A DNA stretch of 64,000 nucleotides from Quercus robur (taxonomy: Eukaryota; Streptophyta; Magnoliopsida; Fagales; Fagaceae): contig NC_065538.1 of the NCBI RefSeq assembly GCF_932294415.1, positions 48,584,843 through 48,648,842 of the forward strand, in the 5' to 3' direction. This document shows, in pieces, positions 36,656 to 47,200 of this stretch. The first letter of the stretch is position 1, and each line of letters starts with the position of its first letter. The translations under genes and the position numbers were made by a program. Below the pieces are notes generated by a model. It did not search any database. It saw only the letters and a program-made list of their open reading frames with translations, and was not told where the DNA came from.

Positions 36656-36813
36656 CCACTACTACACATGTGTAGTAGTGGTAGAGGCGTGCCCCTGGAG
36701 GGTAACAAAGTCGTGCGGGTATCATGTGGTGCGAACATAGCAAAGCTAATCCCACCCTTGCCCCAAAGCGGACAATACTCTTTATGGGGCACATCCCCTC
36801 AAAAGCGCCTTTT
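36656..36813 (+). ncRNA. Predicted short Pol III transcript, copy 1
   Basis: A start 23 nt after the TATA element falls at 36656, exactly where a perfect 26-nt palindrome begins (CCACTACTACACA and its complement, 36656-36681). The following 130 bases contain no run of four T until TTTTT at 36810-36814, a Pol III stop signal. This is a promoter-geometry inference; no transcript evidence exists here. Confidence 0.3.
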
Positions 36814-36948
36814 TGTGTGGGGATTTTCCTACACAAGCTGTTTGTCCGCTTTGGGGAGCCAAGCCCGCACAGTTTTGTTCTCGGCCCCGAATGTGGTCTT
36901 TGGGATTTTCACCTCAGACACTTTGGCTAATATTGGCTTGACACCCTA

Positions 36949-36991
36949 GTCCCACATCGGTTGGAGATGCGCCCCGCTCATGCTTTATATG
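36949..36991 (+). promoter_or_regulatory. snRNA-type promoter, copy 2 (perfect USE + TATA)
   Basis: GTCCCACATCG (36949-36959) matches the plant USE consensus at every base. TTTATATG follows after 24 nt (36984-36991). In plant U6 genes this short USE-TATA spacing specifies RNA polymerase III; Pol II U-snRNA genes have about 10 bp more. Confidence 0.55.
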
Positions 36992-37014
36992 CCCTTGGAG
37001 CTTGCATGAGTGTA

Positions 37015-37127
37015 CCACTACTCCGCACACTCGGGGCCGAGAACAAAACCGTGCGGGCTTGGCTCCCCAAAGCGGACAAACAGCTTGTGCGGGAAAATCC
37101 CCACACAAATACTATTTAATTTTTTTT
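37015..37127 (+). ncRNA. Predicted short Pol III transcript, copy 2
   Basis: The predicted start at 37015 begins CCACTACT, as in copy 1. The span to the T8 run at 37120-37127 has no internal TTTT. Its 3' two thirds is complementary to 36814-36898, upstream of its own promoter. The oligo-T lies just outside the element, in the host arm. Confidence 0.35.
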
Positions 37128-37921
37128 CTTTTTAGATATTTGAAACTTTTGTACTAGAATTGTGCCAGTTTTTATTTTTTTAACCTACTTTTGGGCTTGG
37201 GTTCAAAAAAATAAAAGATGCACCAAAAAAAGTTTATGTGGCTTGATATTAAATTTTGAGAATAGGTGGCCTTCTCAATTAGCATTCTTGGTGTTTTAAA
37301 AAATTAATACTTTTAATTTGTTGGTTTTGTTTTTTTAGGCAATTGAAATTTTTTGTATAGAATTGCACCGATTTATAAAAATAAAATAAAATAAAAACTT
37401 CTAGGTCTATGATCAAAAAAAAAAAAAAATAGATGACCCAAAATACAAAAAATAAAAATTATGTGACTTGATATTAACTTTGAGAATAAGTAGACTTTTT
37501 AAACGGTATTTATTGTGTTTAAAAAAGTTTAATACAATTATAAAAATAACTTCACAACTCCCATTACAAATGAAAAAAAAAAAAAAAATCATAACATGAG
37601 AGCCTCTCCTATAAAAAAAATTAATACTATTTAATAGTTAGGGGTAGGAAATTTCAACCAATTGAGTTATAAGTAATAATTTGCATCAATTATAGTTTGG
37701 AATTACTACATTTTCCAATTACAAAATAGAAAACTAGGGGTGTGATTTTATGAAAAATTATTTCACCCAAAAAGGCATAATGCTCATCACAACCCTAGAT
37801 TTCTTTTTGTGATTAAAAAAATTGTAGTAATCTCAAATTATAATTGATTCAAATTATTAACATTTACCAAAAAAATAGAAAAACCTCTAAATATGTGTGT
37901 GAGCGCGTGCTCAAAAACTAG

Positions 37922-38466
37922 TCAATGTTTAACTGTTTTATTGATCTAAGAAACATCACAATTTCTTTGTTACTTATCAAGTTGTCCTAATTTTATTAAA
38001 TAATTTTCTGAAAGGTATTCAAAAGTTCTATCCTTTACTAATGGCAAGTGTTTTGGGGATTTCTCATCCCTCTTTCTTATTTTGTTTTTCTTTTGATAAT
38101 AGATATTGCATTGAAATATAATTACATAATTTAGACATGAAGCTAATCTGTGTTACATTTTTTTTTTTTATATAGGTATCATAGATGCTTTTGTGTGTTT
38201 AAAAGAAGCAACAACATGAAAGAAAATTTTACCTGGTAATCCTAATGTGTAGTGTAGATGAAATAGTCCTATAGATACAGAATTCGGGCTTGAACTTTAT
38301 CAACTTTCTTTTCAAGAATGATGCACTCTCTTAATTAGCTTAGCAAATACTCACAATTTTTTTTTTTTTTGAATAACCGGTTTCTCTTGCTCCTTAATCT
38401 CATCTCACATTTGTTTTTTTTTTTTTTTTTTTTTTTTTCCCTCAAATATATTTGTTTTGAATTTGG

Positions 38467-38505
<39 letters not shown>

Positions 38506-38999
38506 CTACTAAAAAGTATAGATAAAACTTGAGGATAACATGCTAAAAATAATCTCTAAATCCCATGTAAAACACAGCCTATAAAATAGGACAACGGTCA
38601 CGTTGGTTTTAAATCTGAACTTCTTCTATTTATTTCTTTCTCAATTCCTCTTAGTTCTATATTCTTTTTCTCTACACCATCATCATCATTTTTTCTAAAT
38701 TCAAAATCCAAAAAAGAAAAAACCTTTACTTACAAAAACAAAAGTGCAATTCTAATTGTTCCGGTTCAACAGGTATGTTAATATGCATTGCTTTTTTCTA
38801 TTTTGTTTTTATAAAGAAATCAACGGCCTTCTAATTATTTGGAATCTAGGTCTTCTTCATTTTCTTATTTTCTTATGATCATTTTCTTTAAAAAATTTAC
38901 TATGCATTTGTGGGTTAAAGCTTACGACTCACTACTTTTCTTTCCTTTGATTACAATATTACAGTGATTTTCTTTTATTACAATATTATAGTAGAACGC
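37922..38999. other. AT-rich intergenic DNA
   Basis: Contains poly-T (38411-38438) and a long poly-A (38467-38502). No gene. Confidence 0.5.
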
Positions 39000-39163
39000 T
39001 GTGCAGGCGCCTTTTTTTTCTTAGCTTCCAGGCCCAAGGATCCTAGGCCAAATACTTGTGGTTTGGTGGACTAGGCTTGGTTCACCGCAGCTAATAGGCT
39101 GTTTACAAACCAAGTGGTGCACAAGGCAAGGATCCTACAACACATATACACTAGCAAGCAAGA

Positions 39164-39211
<48 letters not shown>

Positions 39212-40357
39212 TGAACAGCAATGATAACAGCAAAAGGAAAACGATGTAACAAGGAAAGAAGAAATACACAATGACTGTTAGGGATCCTCAAGTCAATATG
39301 AAATATTTAATTATTTTCTTAATTATGGATTACAATGTGCTCACTAAGACATGTTACAAGGTCCAAATAAGTTCAAAAATCACAGACTTGGATGGCTATT
39401 CAAGCCTCCAAGACTTGCAAAGTTTGAATTTCTTTGAATCCGAGTATGTTCTATAGTGGCTGTACTGGGATACCGGGGAGTATTTCTCTCTTTTTACTAC
39501 TTTCTCTAGATTTTGATAGAGTTTTCTCAATGATTCTGTTATGGTTCACTACCTGCTGACCTAACCCTTCAATGCTGGCTGTCTTCCCCTTTTATAGTGT
39601 CACGATAGGGTTCCGGGGTACCATCAATTTCTCTCTTTTGCTCCTTTAGGTACCAGAGCTCATGTTGTGTCAGTTACTCAGAGAACTGGCCCTTTCCTTA
39701 TTCCTTATAATTTTCTCTTTTTGGTGCTATTTCCCTGAAAGTCCCTTACTGACTTTCCATTCCGAGGTGCCCATTAGGTAGCTGACCTTAGCCTTTTGGC
39801 TCCTTTCCTTTTCAACTTTTGGCTTCTTTCCTTTTCAGCTTTTGGCTGTCCCTTTTTCTTGTCATTTTTCCCAAATGGTCGGAATCCTTTCCTGCTGGGC
39901 TGAAGGTTTTTTCAACCACTTCCCCTTATAGTTCTTCATTCTGCGTTCCCTGAAGTACCACCCCCTTTGTTCACGAATGGTTACTTCAAGTCTTCTGACT
40001 CCTTATTGTATCACTGGGTGCTTGACAAGGACATGTCTGTCCTTCGTTCCTTGTGCCTTTTTGGTACTTCCTTTAAGCTGTCTACCTCAGCTGTGCTACG
40101 CGTCCCAAGGGTCCCGAGCCTTTGGCAGCTTCTGGGGATCCTGGCCCAGCTCTTTCTGCTGGACTCGCCTTGATCCCCTAATCTTGGTAGGCTAAAATTT
40201 TCCTTCCGTGGATTTTGGGCTTCAAATCTTTTGGGCTGACCATTCTTTTTTTCTTTGTGGTGATTTTATCCCTCTCATGATTACTTGTCATGGGGTTGGT
40301 CCATTGTATTATTTCTTTGGGCCTTGGTGTCATGATTTTTTTGCCCTCAACAAACGC
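38995..40357 (-). mobile_element. Solo LTR with AACGC target duplication
   Basis: An LTR of 1353 bp (39000-40352) with TGTGCAGG...CCTCAACA ends, flanked by AACGC at 38995-38999 and 40353-40357. A TATA box reads CTATAAAAGG on the minus strand (complement near 39590-39600), so the LTR points left. A TA/TG microsatellite (39164-39211) lies in it. Open frames inside are not retroelement genes. Confidence 0.9.
39164..39211. repeat. (TA)n(TG)n microsatellite
   Basis: A compound dinucleotide run within the solo LTR. Confidence 0.95.
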
Positions 40358-40651
40358 AAACTGTGAAATTAGAACGCAAACTATGAAATTTGGGTAAGTA
40401 TCAAATTGTGTAAAAAAACACAAATTATGCAATTTGGATAAATATCAAACTATGTTACTATACTATTAATCAATAAAACTATGAACGTATTAATTAATTA
40501 TATTGCACTTAACTCTATTTCAAAGCATAAAATATATATGTAAAGGAGAGTGATTGACCATTATATACAACCATATTACTAATGTATTTGTAAATAAATT
40601 ATAAAAAATTATAAAAAAAAAAAAAAAAAACCTCTGATTGGATCATTATAG

Positions 40652-41408
40652 GACATTGTAAGGACCTAAAAGTTTGTAGCCCAAGCTCACTTAGAGTATC
40701 GGGTTGTGCCTTTCAAACCTAGCCCAAATCAATAAAATTTGTAAGAGGAGGGAAAGAACAACAACAATGGGCTCTGCCCGAGGACAGCTATAAGGAAGAA
40801 TCAAGTTTGTATTCAGAAGCAAATGAGTATCAGGCTCTACATAAGTGCTCTCGAGGAGATTGAATTTTTATAAAAAGTAGTACTATTCACTTTCTTCTCT
40901 CAATGTTCTTCCTTCTGTTTCTTTTCTCTTTTTTCCCATCCCCTTTCCAATGCTCTCTTCTTTCCTTATATACCTCTACCTCCATCACAACTTCACCATT
41001 CATTTCTACTTAACCTCCCTCATTTTTTGACACTTGTTACCTTTCACATCTGAAGAAGATGGTGGAAGGAATCTGCTTAACTGTGGCTTACACTGTTTAG
41101 GTCATTTTTCATCAATGCGGCTGATAAAGCTGTTGTCTACCATTTAATGCAGATGCAACAGGCTACACCAGGCCAAAAGCTTCCTTACTGCCCACTGACT
41201 TCCACTCTCTTCAGATCCTAGCTCGCACTTAGAATACCATAGAGTACCATGATTCATTTCTTCTCCTCCTCGGGCAGCTTCCTCCCTTGGGCCCGTGGCT
41301 TGTAGCATTTCCATGTCAATGCTACAACCTTTCGACTTCATCCTCGATCTTCGGGCCAATGCTGTGACCTTCCAACTTCATCCTCGGTCCTCGAGCACCC
41401 ACAGACAT
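40652..41408 (-). mobile_element. Solo LTR with GACAT target duplication
   Basis: An LTR of 747 bp (40657-41403), TGTAAGGACC...CACCCACA, flanked by GACAT at 40652-40656 and 41404-41408. A minus-strand TATATAAGG near 40965-40975 sets orientation. Minus-strand text near its start contains CCGAGGA/TCCTCGG-type blocks shared with the LTR at 56465 and with the 3' repeats of that element. Confidence 0.9.
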
Positions 41409-42068
41409 TATTGACTTTGTCACATGTATACTCTTAACCTAATAACTTTTTTTATTATTAGTGATAATTGTTCCATTTTTCTCAATCTCATCTCTTCCAT
41501 ATGAAATTATCCCTAACAATTGTTGTGCTTTTTTACTACAAGTTCTTTTCTTTTTTTCCAAGAAAATACATTTTTTTTAAAATTAAATGATATTATTGGT
41601 GATTAATAATACCTGCTAATGTTAACAACATTTCTTATAATTTTTTCTTTTAAGGATTAAATGTAACTTCATAACTCCCGTTTAAAACAAAAAATCAAAA
41701 CAACTTGAGAGTTGAGATGGTGAGAACCTTTCCTATTTAATTTATTTATTTTGGTTTTTAGGTATTTGAATTTTTTTGTTATGGGTGTGTACTTAGTGGC
41801 TACATTATAGGACTAAGTGGCTATCTTTTAGGATTAAAAAATAAAAAATAAAAAATAAAAAAAAACTTGATAACTCTTGTTCAAAAACAAAATAATTTGA
41901 GAGATTTTCCTATTTAATTTTTTTTTTTTGGTTTTTTAGGCATTGAAATTTTTGTTATAGATGTGTACTTAATTAGTGACTACATTATTGGACTTATCAC
42001 ACCCCTAGGTTTTTTATGTGATTGGAAAATATAGTAATCTCATATTATAATGAATCAAAACTATTAAT

Positions 42069-42109
<41 letters not shown>

Positions 42110-42144
42110 AGAGCCTCTGAGAAGCGCATGAGAATTTCGGAATA
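41409..42144. repeat. Decayed copy of foldback-family arm
   Basis: Motifs of the 33684-37921 arms recur here: TTTTGTTATGGGTGTGTACTT, TAGTGGCTACAT, TTAGGATTAAAAAATAA and AACTTGATAACTCTTGTT. The region ends in GCCTCTGAGAAGCGCATGAG and CTAG. It is AT-rich with a 40-base A run (42069-42107). No gene. Confidence 0.6.
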
Positions 42145-43060
42145 CTAGTCTCTAAGCACGCACTCACGCGTATGCTTAAAGGCTCTTTTATTTTTTTCGA
42201 TAAAAGTTAATAATTTACATCAATTATAATATGAGATTATTACATTTTTCAATCACAAAAAATACCTAAAGATGAGATGAGTGTTTTCTGTCTCTTGTCT
42301 TTTATCTTATAAGAAAGGGAAACAAAATAAGATGAATGGTAGAAATTGAAATTTTTGTAATTTCTACTACATACAGGGAGTGGGAGATAGGGGCAGATGT
42401 AGTCAAGTGGATCAAGGCAGTGGATTGTGAATCCACCATGCGCGGGTTTAATTCCCATCATTTGCCCATAAAAATAAATAACATAACTCCTCTTTTTTAT
42501 GCTTTTGTGGGAGAAATAATTTTTTCATCATAATCCTAGGTATTTTTGTGATTGAAAAATGGACAAAATTTAGCTACAAAATTGGTTATAGCCTAAGGCT
42601 ACAACCTTACTCAATAAAATAAATATTACTACATATTTTGAAAATCTAACCATCATTCGTCATACAACTATTTAATTTTGTGTTAATCGGATATTATTTA
42701 CTCTATGATCTATAAACTTATATTTAATGCATAATTTTAAACTACAAAAACTTACAATTTAAATAATTTATAGATAACATAGCTTTTAATTTTTAATTTT
42801 CTAGAAATTTTGTAATTATGGAAAATATAAAAATAAAATGTAATTCAGTGATGAATTTGTTAAATTCACCTCTAATAAAAAGACATTAAAAAAGATTATA
42901 ATTTTAGGCTACAATTAATTTTGTACCTAAACTTTGTTTTTGAAAAATATAATAACCCCAAATTATAATAAAAGTAAATTATTAACTTTTATTAAAAAAA
43001 AAAAAAAAAAAAGTAGGAAAGTCTCGAAGCACAGACGCTTTATGCATGCACTAAGGCTAG
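42145..43060. mobile_element. Second foldback element, loop invaded by organelle DNA
   Basis: Left end CTAGTCTCTAAGCACGC (42145 on) and right end GCATGCACTAAGGCTAG (to 43060) point outward with CTAG on both sides, A before and T after. Subterminal TGAGATTATTACATTTTTCA and its counterpart around TGATTGAAAAAT form the family hairpin. About 215 bp (roughly 42283-42498) in the loop are absent from the related hairpin at 33750-33902 and contain the trnH-like sequence. Ends are inferred by comparison. Confidence 0.5.
42393..42466 (+). pseudogene. trnH-GUG: Organelle-type trnH-GUG, nuclear copy
   Basis: 74 nt with the tRNA-His anticodon GTG in GATTGTGAATC. Acceptor stem GCAGATG/CATTTGC, D arm AAGTGGATCAAGGCAG and T arm CGGGTTTAATTCCC are all recognisable. 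Against the plastid gene as I remember it there are six differences, all C-to-T or G-to-A and mostly at former CpG sites; one turns the T-loop TTC into TTT. Plant mitochondria also carry plastid-derived trnH, so either organelle could be the source. No CCA or nuclear-type context; treated as a transferred relic. Confidence 0.85.
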
Positions 43061-44187
43061 TTTTATTTTAAAAAACAATAACCATAAAAGTAAACTTTAA
43101 TTAATTATAGTGATCCATCCCAAAAAATAAAAGTAAACATAAATGAGGTGCACACAAGATAACGATGAGCCAAGAATTTAGCCTGCCGTATAACGACGAC
43201 ATCACGACTACAGTAGCAGCCACACATACTTTGCGTTTGCGAGACCATCAAAGGCATGAAATCCCCTTTTTTGTTATGAAAAGTCATTGGACACCGTATT
43301 GTTAGTAAATTACCAAAACACCTCGTCCTTCATTACCCAACAACAAAAACCCATTGGTTGGTGACCCACGGATACAATAGACTTTTAACTTTCAATAGTT
43401 TTTGCTTACATAAAGTTCTTTATTCATTCTAACATCACTCCCATTAATATTTTTATAATAGAAAATGTATCATGTTTTAATTAATTAAGTTTAAATTCAT
43501 AAACATACCATGTATGGTTGTGTAAAATGATAGAATTATTACAATAATTGTATAAATTTATATTAATACTATTCATTTTATATTTAGTTTTGTAATTATT
43601 TCTTTACATATCTCTTAAGATAAAGAAAGAGAATAAATAAATAAAAATTTGCAGCAGTCAATATGAATGTTCTAAAGTACTATAACATGACAAAGAATCT
43701 CCTTTTTTCTTTTTTCTTTTTTTTAATCAAAGAGTTAATTACGTGTCTCATAATATCATTCTGAGTGTATTATTTTGAATAAGCCACATTTCTGTTTGTA
43801 TGTGTGATTTGAAGTAAACGGGGTTGGAGAAGAAATTTCCTGGAAAAACATTTTCCTTTTTTTGTCTCCTAGTTCTCAATCATAGATTTTGCTCTTTTGC
43901 CATCCACATCTTAAAAAACATGGACAAATTTGTCTGCCGAACTCTGAGCCCACCCATAGCCTTAGGCCATATCGTGAACGCAAATAGGGTCCAAGTCCAA
44001 ATCTTACCCTACCTTTACCTTACCTTTTGCCCAACAAAAAAAATTACACCTCATCATCTCTCATTGCCCATCCGTGCAAAACGCAAATAAATGGATTATA
44101 GGAATTATGATTCCCCGCACGAGCACGGCTAGGAAATTGGATTCCCGTTTTTTCTTTTTCTTTTGGTGTTTTTCCCGTTGAGCCTTC
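43061..44187. other. Upstream region of esterase gene
   Basis: AT-rich. The frame at 43824-44090 is not protein-like in family terms. No clear regulatory element beyond the TATA motif. Confidence 0.45.
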
Positions 44188-44195
44188 TATATATA
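44188..44195 (+). promoter_or_regulatory. TATA-like box just before esterase start codon
   Basis: TATATATA, only 23 nt before the ATG at 44219. Initiation at the usual 25-32 bp downstream would leave almost no 5' leader, so either another start site or a downstream Met is used. Confidence 0.35.
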
Positions 44196-44218
44196 GCAAG
44201 TGTATTTACACTAGCAAA

Positions 44219-47200
44219 ATGGCTTCGGCGCCTCTGATTCACGCGCGCTGTGCTTATTCTCCAAGATTTGGTAGTTGTAACCGCAGTAACTACTGTACCC
44301 CATCCTCAACGACCTCTTCTTCCTCGTCCTATTCCTCCTCATCTTCCTCTTCTTCTTCTTCTTCTTCTTCTTCTTCTTCGTCTTCGTCCTTCAATCATGG
44401 CCATGGATTGAGCTTCTCTTCTGGTAACTACCTTTTCTTTTTCATTCATTCGTTTCTTTGTTTCTATTTCGTATTTCTGCAAGTGGGTTTTTGAATTTTG
44501 TTCCTATTTTGTACGTATTTGAATTTTTATAATATGAATGGCATGTCTTCAATTTGTTTGTAATTAAAGTGTTTTGAAAATTTAATTTTCTTAAGTTAAT
44601 TAATCTGGCAACATATGAACTTTCATATTCCAGATTCAAAAACATTAGCTTATAGCTGACAAGTACTATGTTTTTCTTTTATAAGTGAGTACTATGTTAT
44701 TTTTGGACCCTATTGCCATAAACAATCACTAATTTTAATTTAGTATCACCAACGAATGAAAAACATAGACAACAGAGGCGAAGAAAGAGTACTACATATA
44801 TAGTGTATCTAAATTGTCCTTGGTTTGGCAGCTTGCTTTGGTCAAACATTAATAACTAGGAGCAAAAATATATATTAAATAATGTAATATCTTATGTTGA
44901 TGGTTAAGATTAGGTAGTTATGGTACATAACAAAAAAAAAGAAGTGTGTACCATAGAATTCTCAAAATTTGTGTCAATGCTATAGAATTATAATGAGTAT
45001 AATTTGGTGCCGAGAGAAGAATCTGATCAACATTTTGGCATTTATTCCTTCTGTAAATGTAATGGATGCTTTTTTCAATCTTGATTATTAATACCAAGTC
45101 AACTCTTGTATTTGTTATATCATCATACCTTGAGTGATTGTGCTCAGATTTTCATTTTGGTTGAGGATGCTAGATAAACTCGTGCAGGCACAAGTAATAG
45201 TTGGAGACATCAAGGCCTTAAAGCTCAAGCTATGGGTACCACCACCCAGCGGGGAAATGTTGCATCAACCAAGCACATTGTGAATGGGAAAAATGAACCC
45301 GATCATCTTCTTGTCCTAGTTCATGGCATCATGGCTAGGTATATGTTGGACAAAGACTATGCTCAAAATAGCACACACCTAGGGTAGAGATTGAGGAAGT
45401 GAGAGATAAATGGATAACATGCACTATTTTGTATGTGGTATGGTTGTTGTTCAGTTGAAGAAAGAGGTCCATATTTTTAAACTTCATTCTAAATTATGCA
45501 CACTAGCATGCATTAAAATTTTCCTCCTCTAAATTTCCTTCATCATATTCCTTATTTTATTTTTATTTTTTTTTGGTTGATTTTCTCACTGCTAGTTTGA
45601 TATTTTAGTTTCTATAAGTTCAAGAATCTGAATCCCTTTTCCTCCATTAACTACTTTGCTGTGATTTATACTTGCAATGTTTATAGTATGCATAGGAAGC
45701 CCCCAAAAATAATTTTAAAGGAATGAATTGAATGTTGCATCAATGATTCCCATTAGCAAAGTCATACAAGCAGAAAAAAAGAAAGAAGGGGGGATGGGGT
45801 GGATTTTTTACAAAGTGGGTCTATTTAAGTGTTTGCCTGAGTAGCACGCTTTTGACTCAATGCTTGTGTCTGATTCATTGCTTAGATAAAGTATGATCGT
45901 AGGACTAGTGGCATAGGTCAGATTTCATTATAATTCTTTTAGATGCCTTTCCTACTTTGGAAGCCTCTGTACTTGCTGGTGCTCCAATTACTTTTGCTGG
46001 CTTAATCCATTCTCATCTAAAAAAGTATTATTGCTATTAATCTTGTTACATGTGTTCTGCCTCATTAAACTTAAGAATATGCATATTTTGATCTGTTGAT
46101 ACATTGTTAGTCCAGTTAGGTAGAATTTGGTAGCTTGATTAGATGTTAATTGGAAGCAATTTCAATGAAAGATGTAAATTTTATTTGTAAGAAGTAAAAA
46201 GGTCCTTTGAAAGTGGATGGTGAGTTTCTGTACAACTTGATACAAGTTTCAAAATTTCCATATTTTTTCTTCTCTTGTGCACTGTTGGATGTTCTTATAA
46301 GCTATTGCTTCTTTGATTTTCTTACATAAACTATTTCTATTAAGAAATGATTCTCACACTTAGCTGATAGATCAAATGAGTATCAGGGTAGGGTCTTTCA
46401 TAGTTATGTTTCCTACCAATTACTTCACAGTTATGTTTCTTTTGGGCTTTTATCTCTAAAGTGTATCAAGTTGACTGATTTTCTGAGTAGTGCAGCCCAA
46501 GTGACTGGTTATATGTAGAAGCAGAGTTAAAGAAGCGTCTTGGAAGAAACTTCTTAATTTATGGTATGTTCACTCAATCTCTCTTTCCTGTTTTTAATGT
46601 AACTCAACTCAATTCATAAATCCGTTTTTTGGGAGAGCTTCTTTTCATTAATTGAATTGAGTCGAACTAAAAGGTTCAACCATTATATGACATGTGATAT
46701 ATATAACCTAAATTCAGAACAATTGAGCAAAGCTTGGACTATCTTCAGTATGTGATAAGATAGGGGCAACTGACTTAGAGAAGTTGGATGCCATAAAAGA
46801 AGAATGATAATCACACCACTCAAAGGAAGTAATTGTATTTTTAGGGTGTTAATAGGAACAAATGACTGGAAAGAACCAGGTCAGAGTTGGTCTTGGTTTG
46901 AAAATTTTCATATGCTTAAACTTTGTTCTTCATGAACAATGGCGCAAACGTGTTTGCATTGTGACATGAAAACTCTCACTAAGATGTTAGGACTTCTACA
47001 TAAGATTTTCCCTTCAAAAGCCTAGTGTTAGCTTTGTTTTTAATGTGTGCAGCGAGTTCATCTAACACCTTTACCAAAACCTTTTCTGGGATTGATGGAG
47101 CTGGAAAGCGATTAGCAGATGAAGTGAGCCTTCAAATCTTTGCAAAAACTTCTTTAAAAATTCTAGATCCATTTGTGTTTAATATAGGCTATGGCTTTGT

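Larger units (their letters stand above)
36455..37107. mobile_element. GC-rich compact insertion with inverted ends and snRNA-type promoters
   Basis: TGTGTGGGGATTTTCC at the left and its complement ending CCCCACACA at the right are flanked by AATAC (36450-36454 and 37108-37112). TG...CA ends and a 5-bp duplication are LTR-like, but the inverted ends extend over about 80 bp, which is not. Inside, two direct units start TGTGTGGGGATTTTCC (36455 and 36814). The second unit is itself an inverted repeat (36814-36898 against 37023-37107). It is much more GC-rich than the surrounding DNA and has no coding capacity; open frames across it are by-products. Class unknown to me. Confidence 0.7.
33684..37921. 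mobile_element. 4.2-kb palindromic (foldback) element carrying two later insertions
   Basis: The left arm (33684 to about 35430) is the reverse complement of the right arm (about 36060-37921) in long collinear blocks: TTTTTTTGGTAAATGTTAA, ATTATAATTTGAGATTACTA, GAGCATTATGCCTTTTT, GGAGAGGCTCTCATGTTA and AATATCAAGTCACATAA. Outer ends carry a GAGCGCGTGCTC-type hairpin and CTAG|T at the right (37918-37921), with the inverse CTAAGCACGCGC at the left, like Helitron 3' ends facing outward on both sides. The spacer (35431-36060) has no gene. The left arm holds a solo LTR and the right arm a 653-bp insertion. The superfamily is unresolved: inverted Helitron pair or another foldback type. Confidence 0.65.

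Noticed and set aside
36555-37108. Open frames of 60-100 codons in both directions in the GC-rich insertion
   Set aside because: Frames on the two strands mirror each other because of the inverted repeat, and stops are rare because of base composition. No domain is visible.
39967-40195. Open frames as a small gene
   Set aside because: They fall inside a solo LTR with target duplications.
42393-42466. A functional nuclear tRNA-His gene
   Set aside because: Sequence type is organellar, the T-loop is damaged, and it sits in the loop of a decayed repeat.
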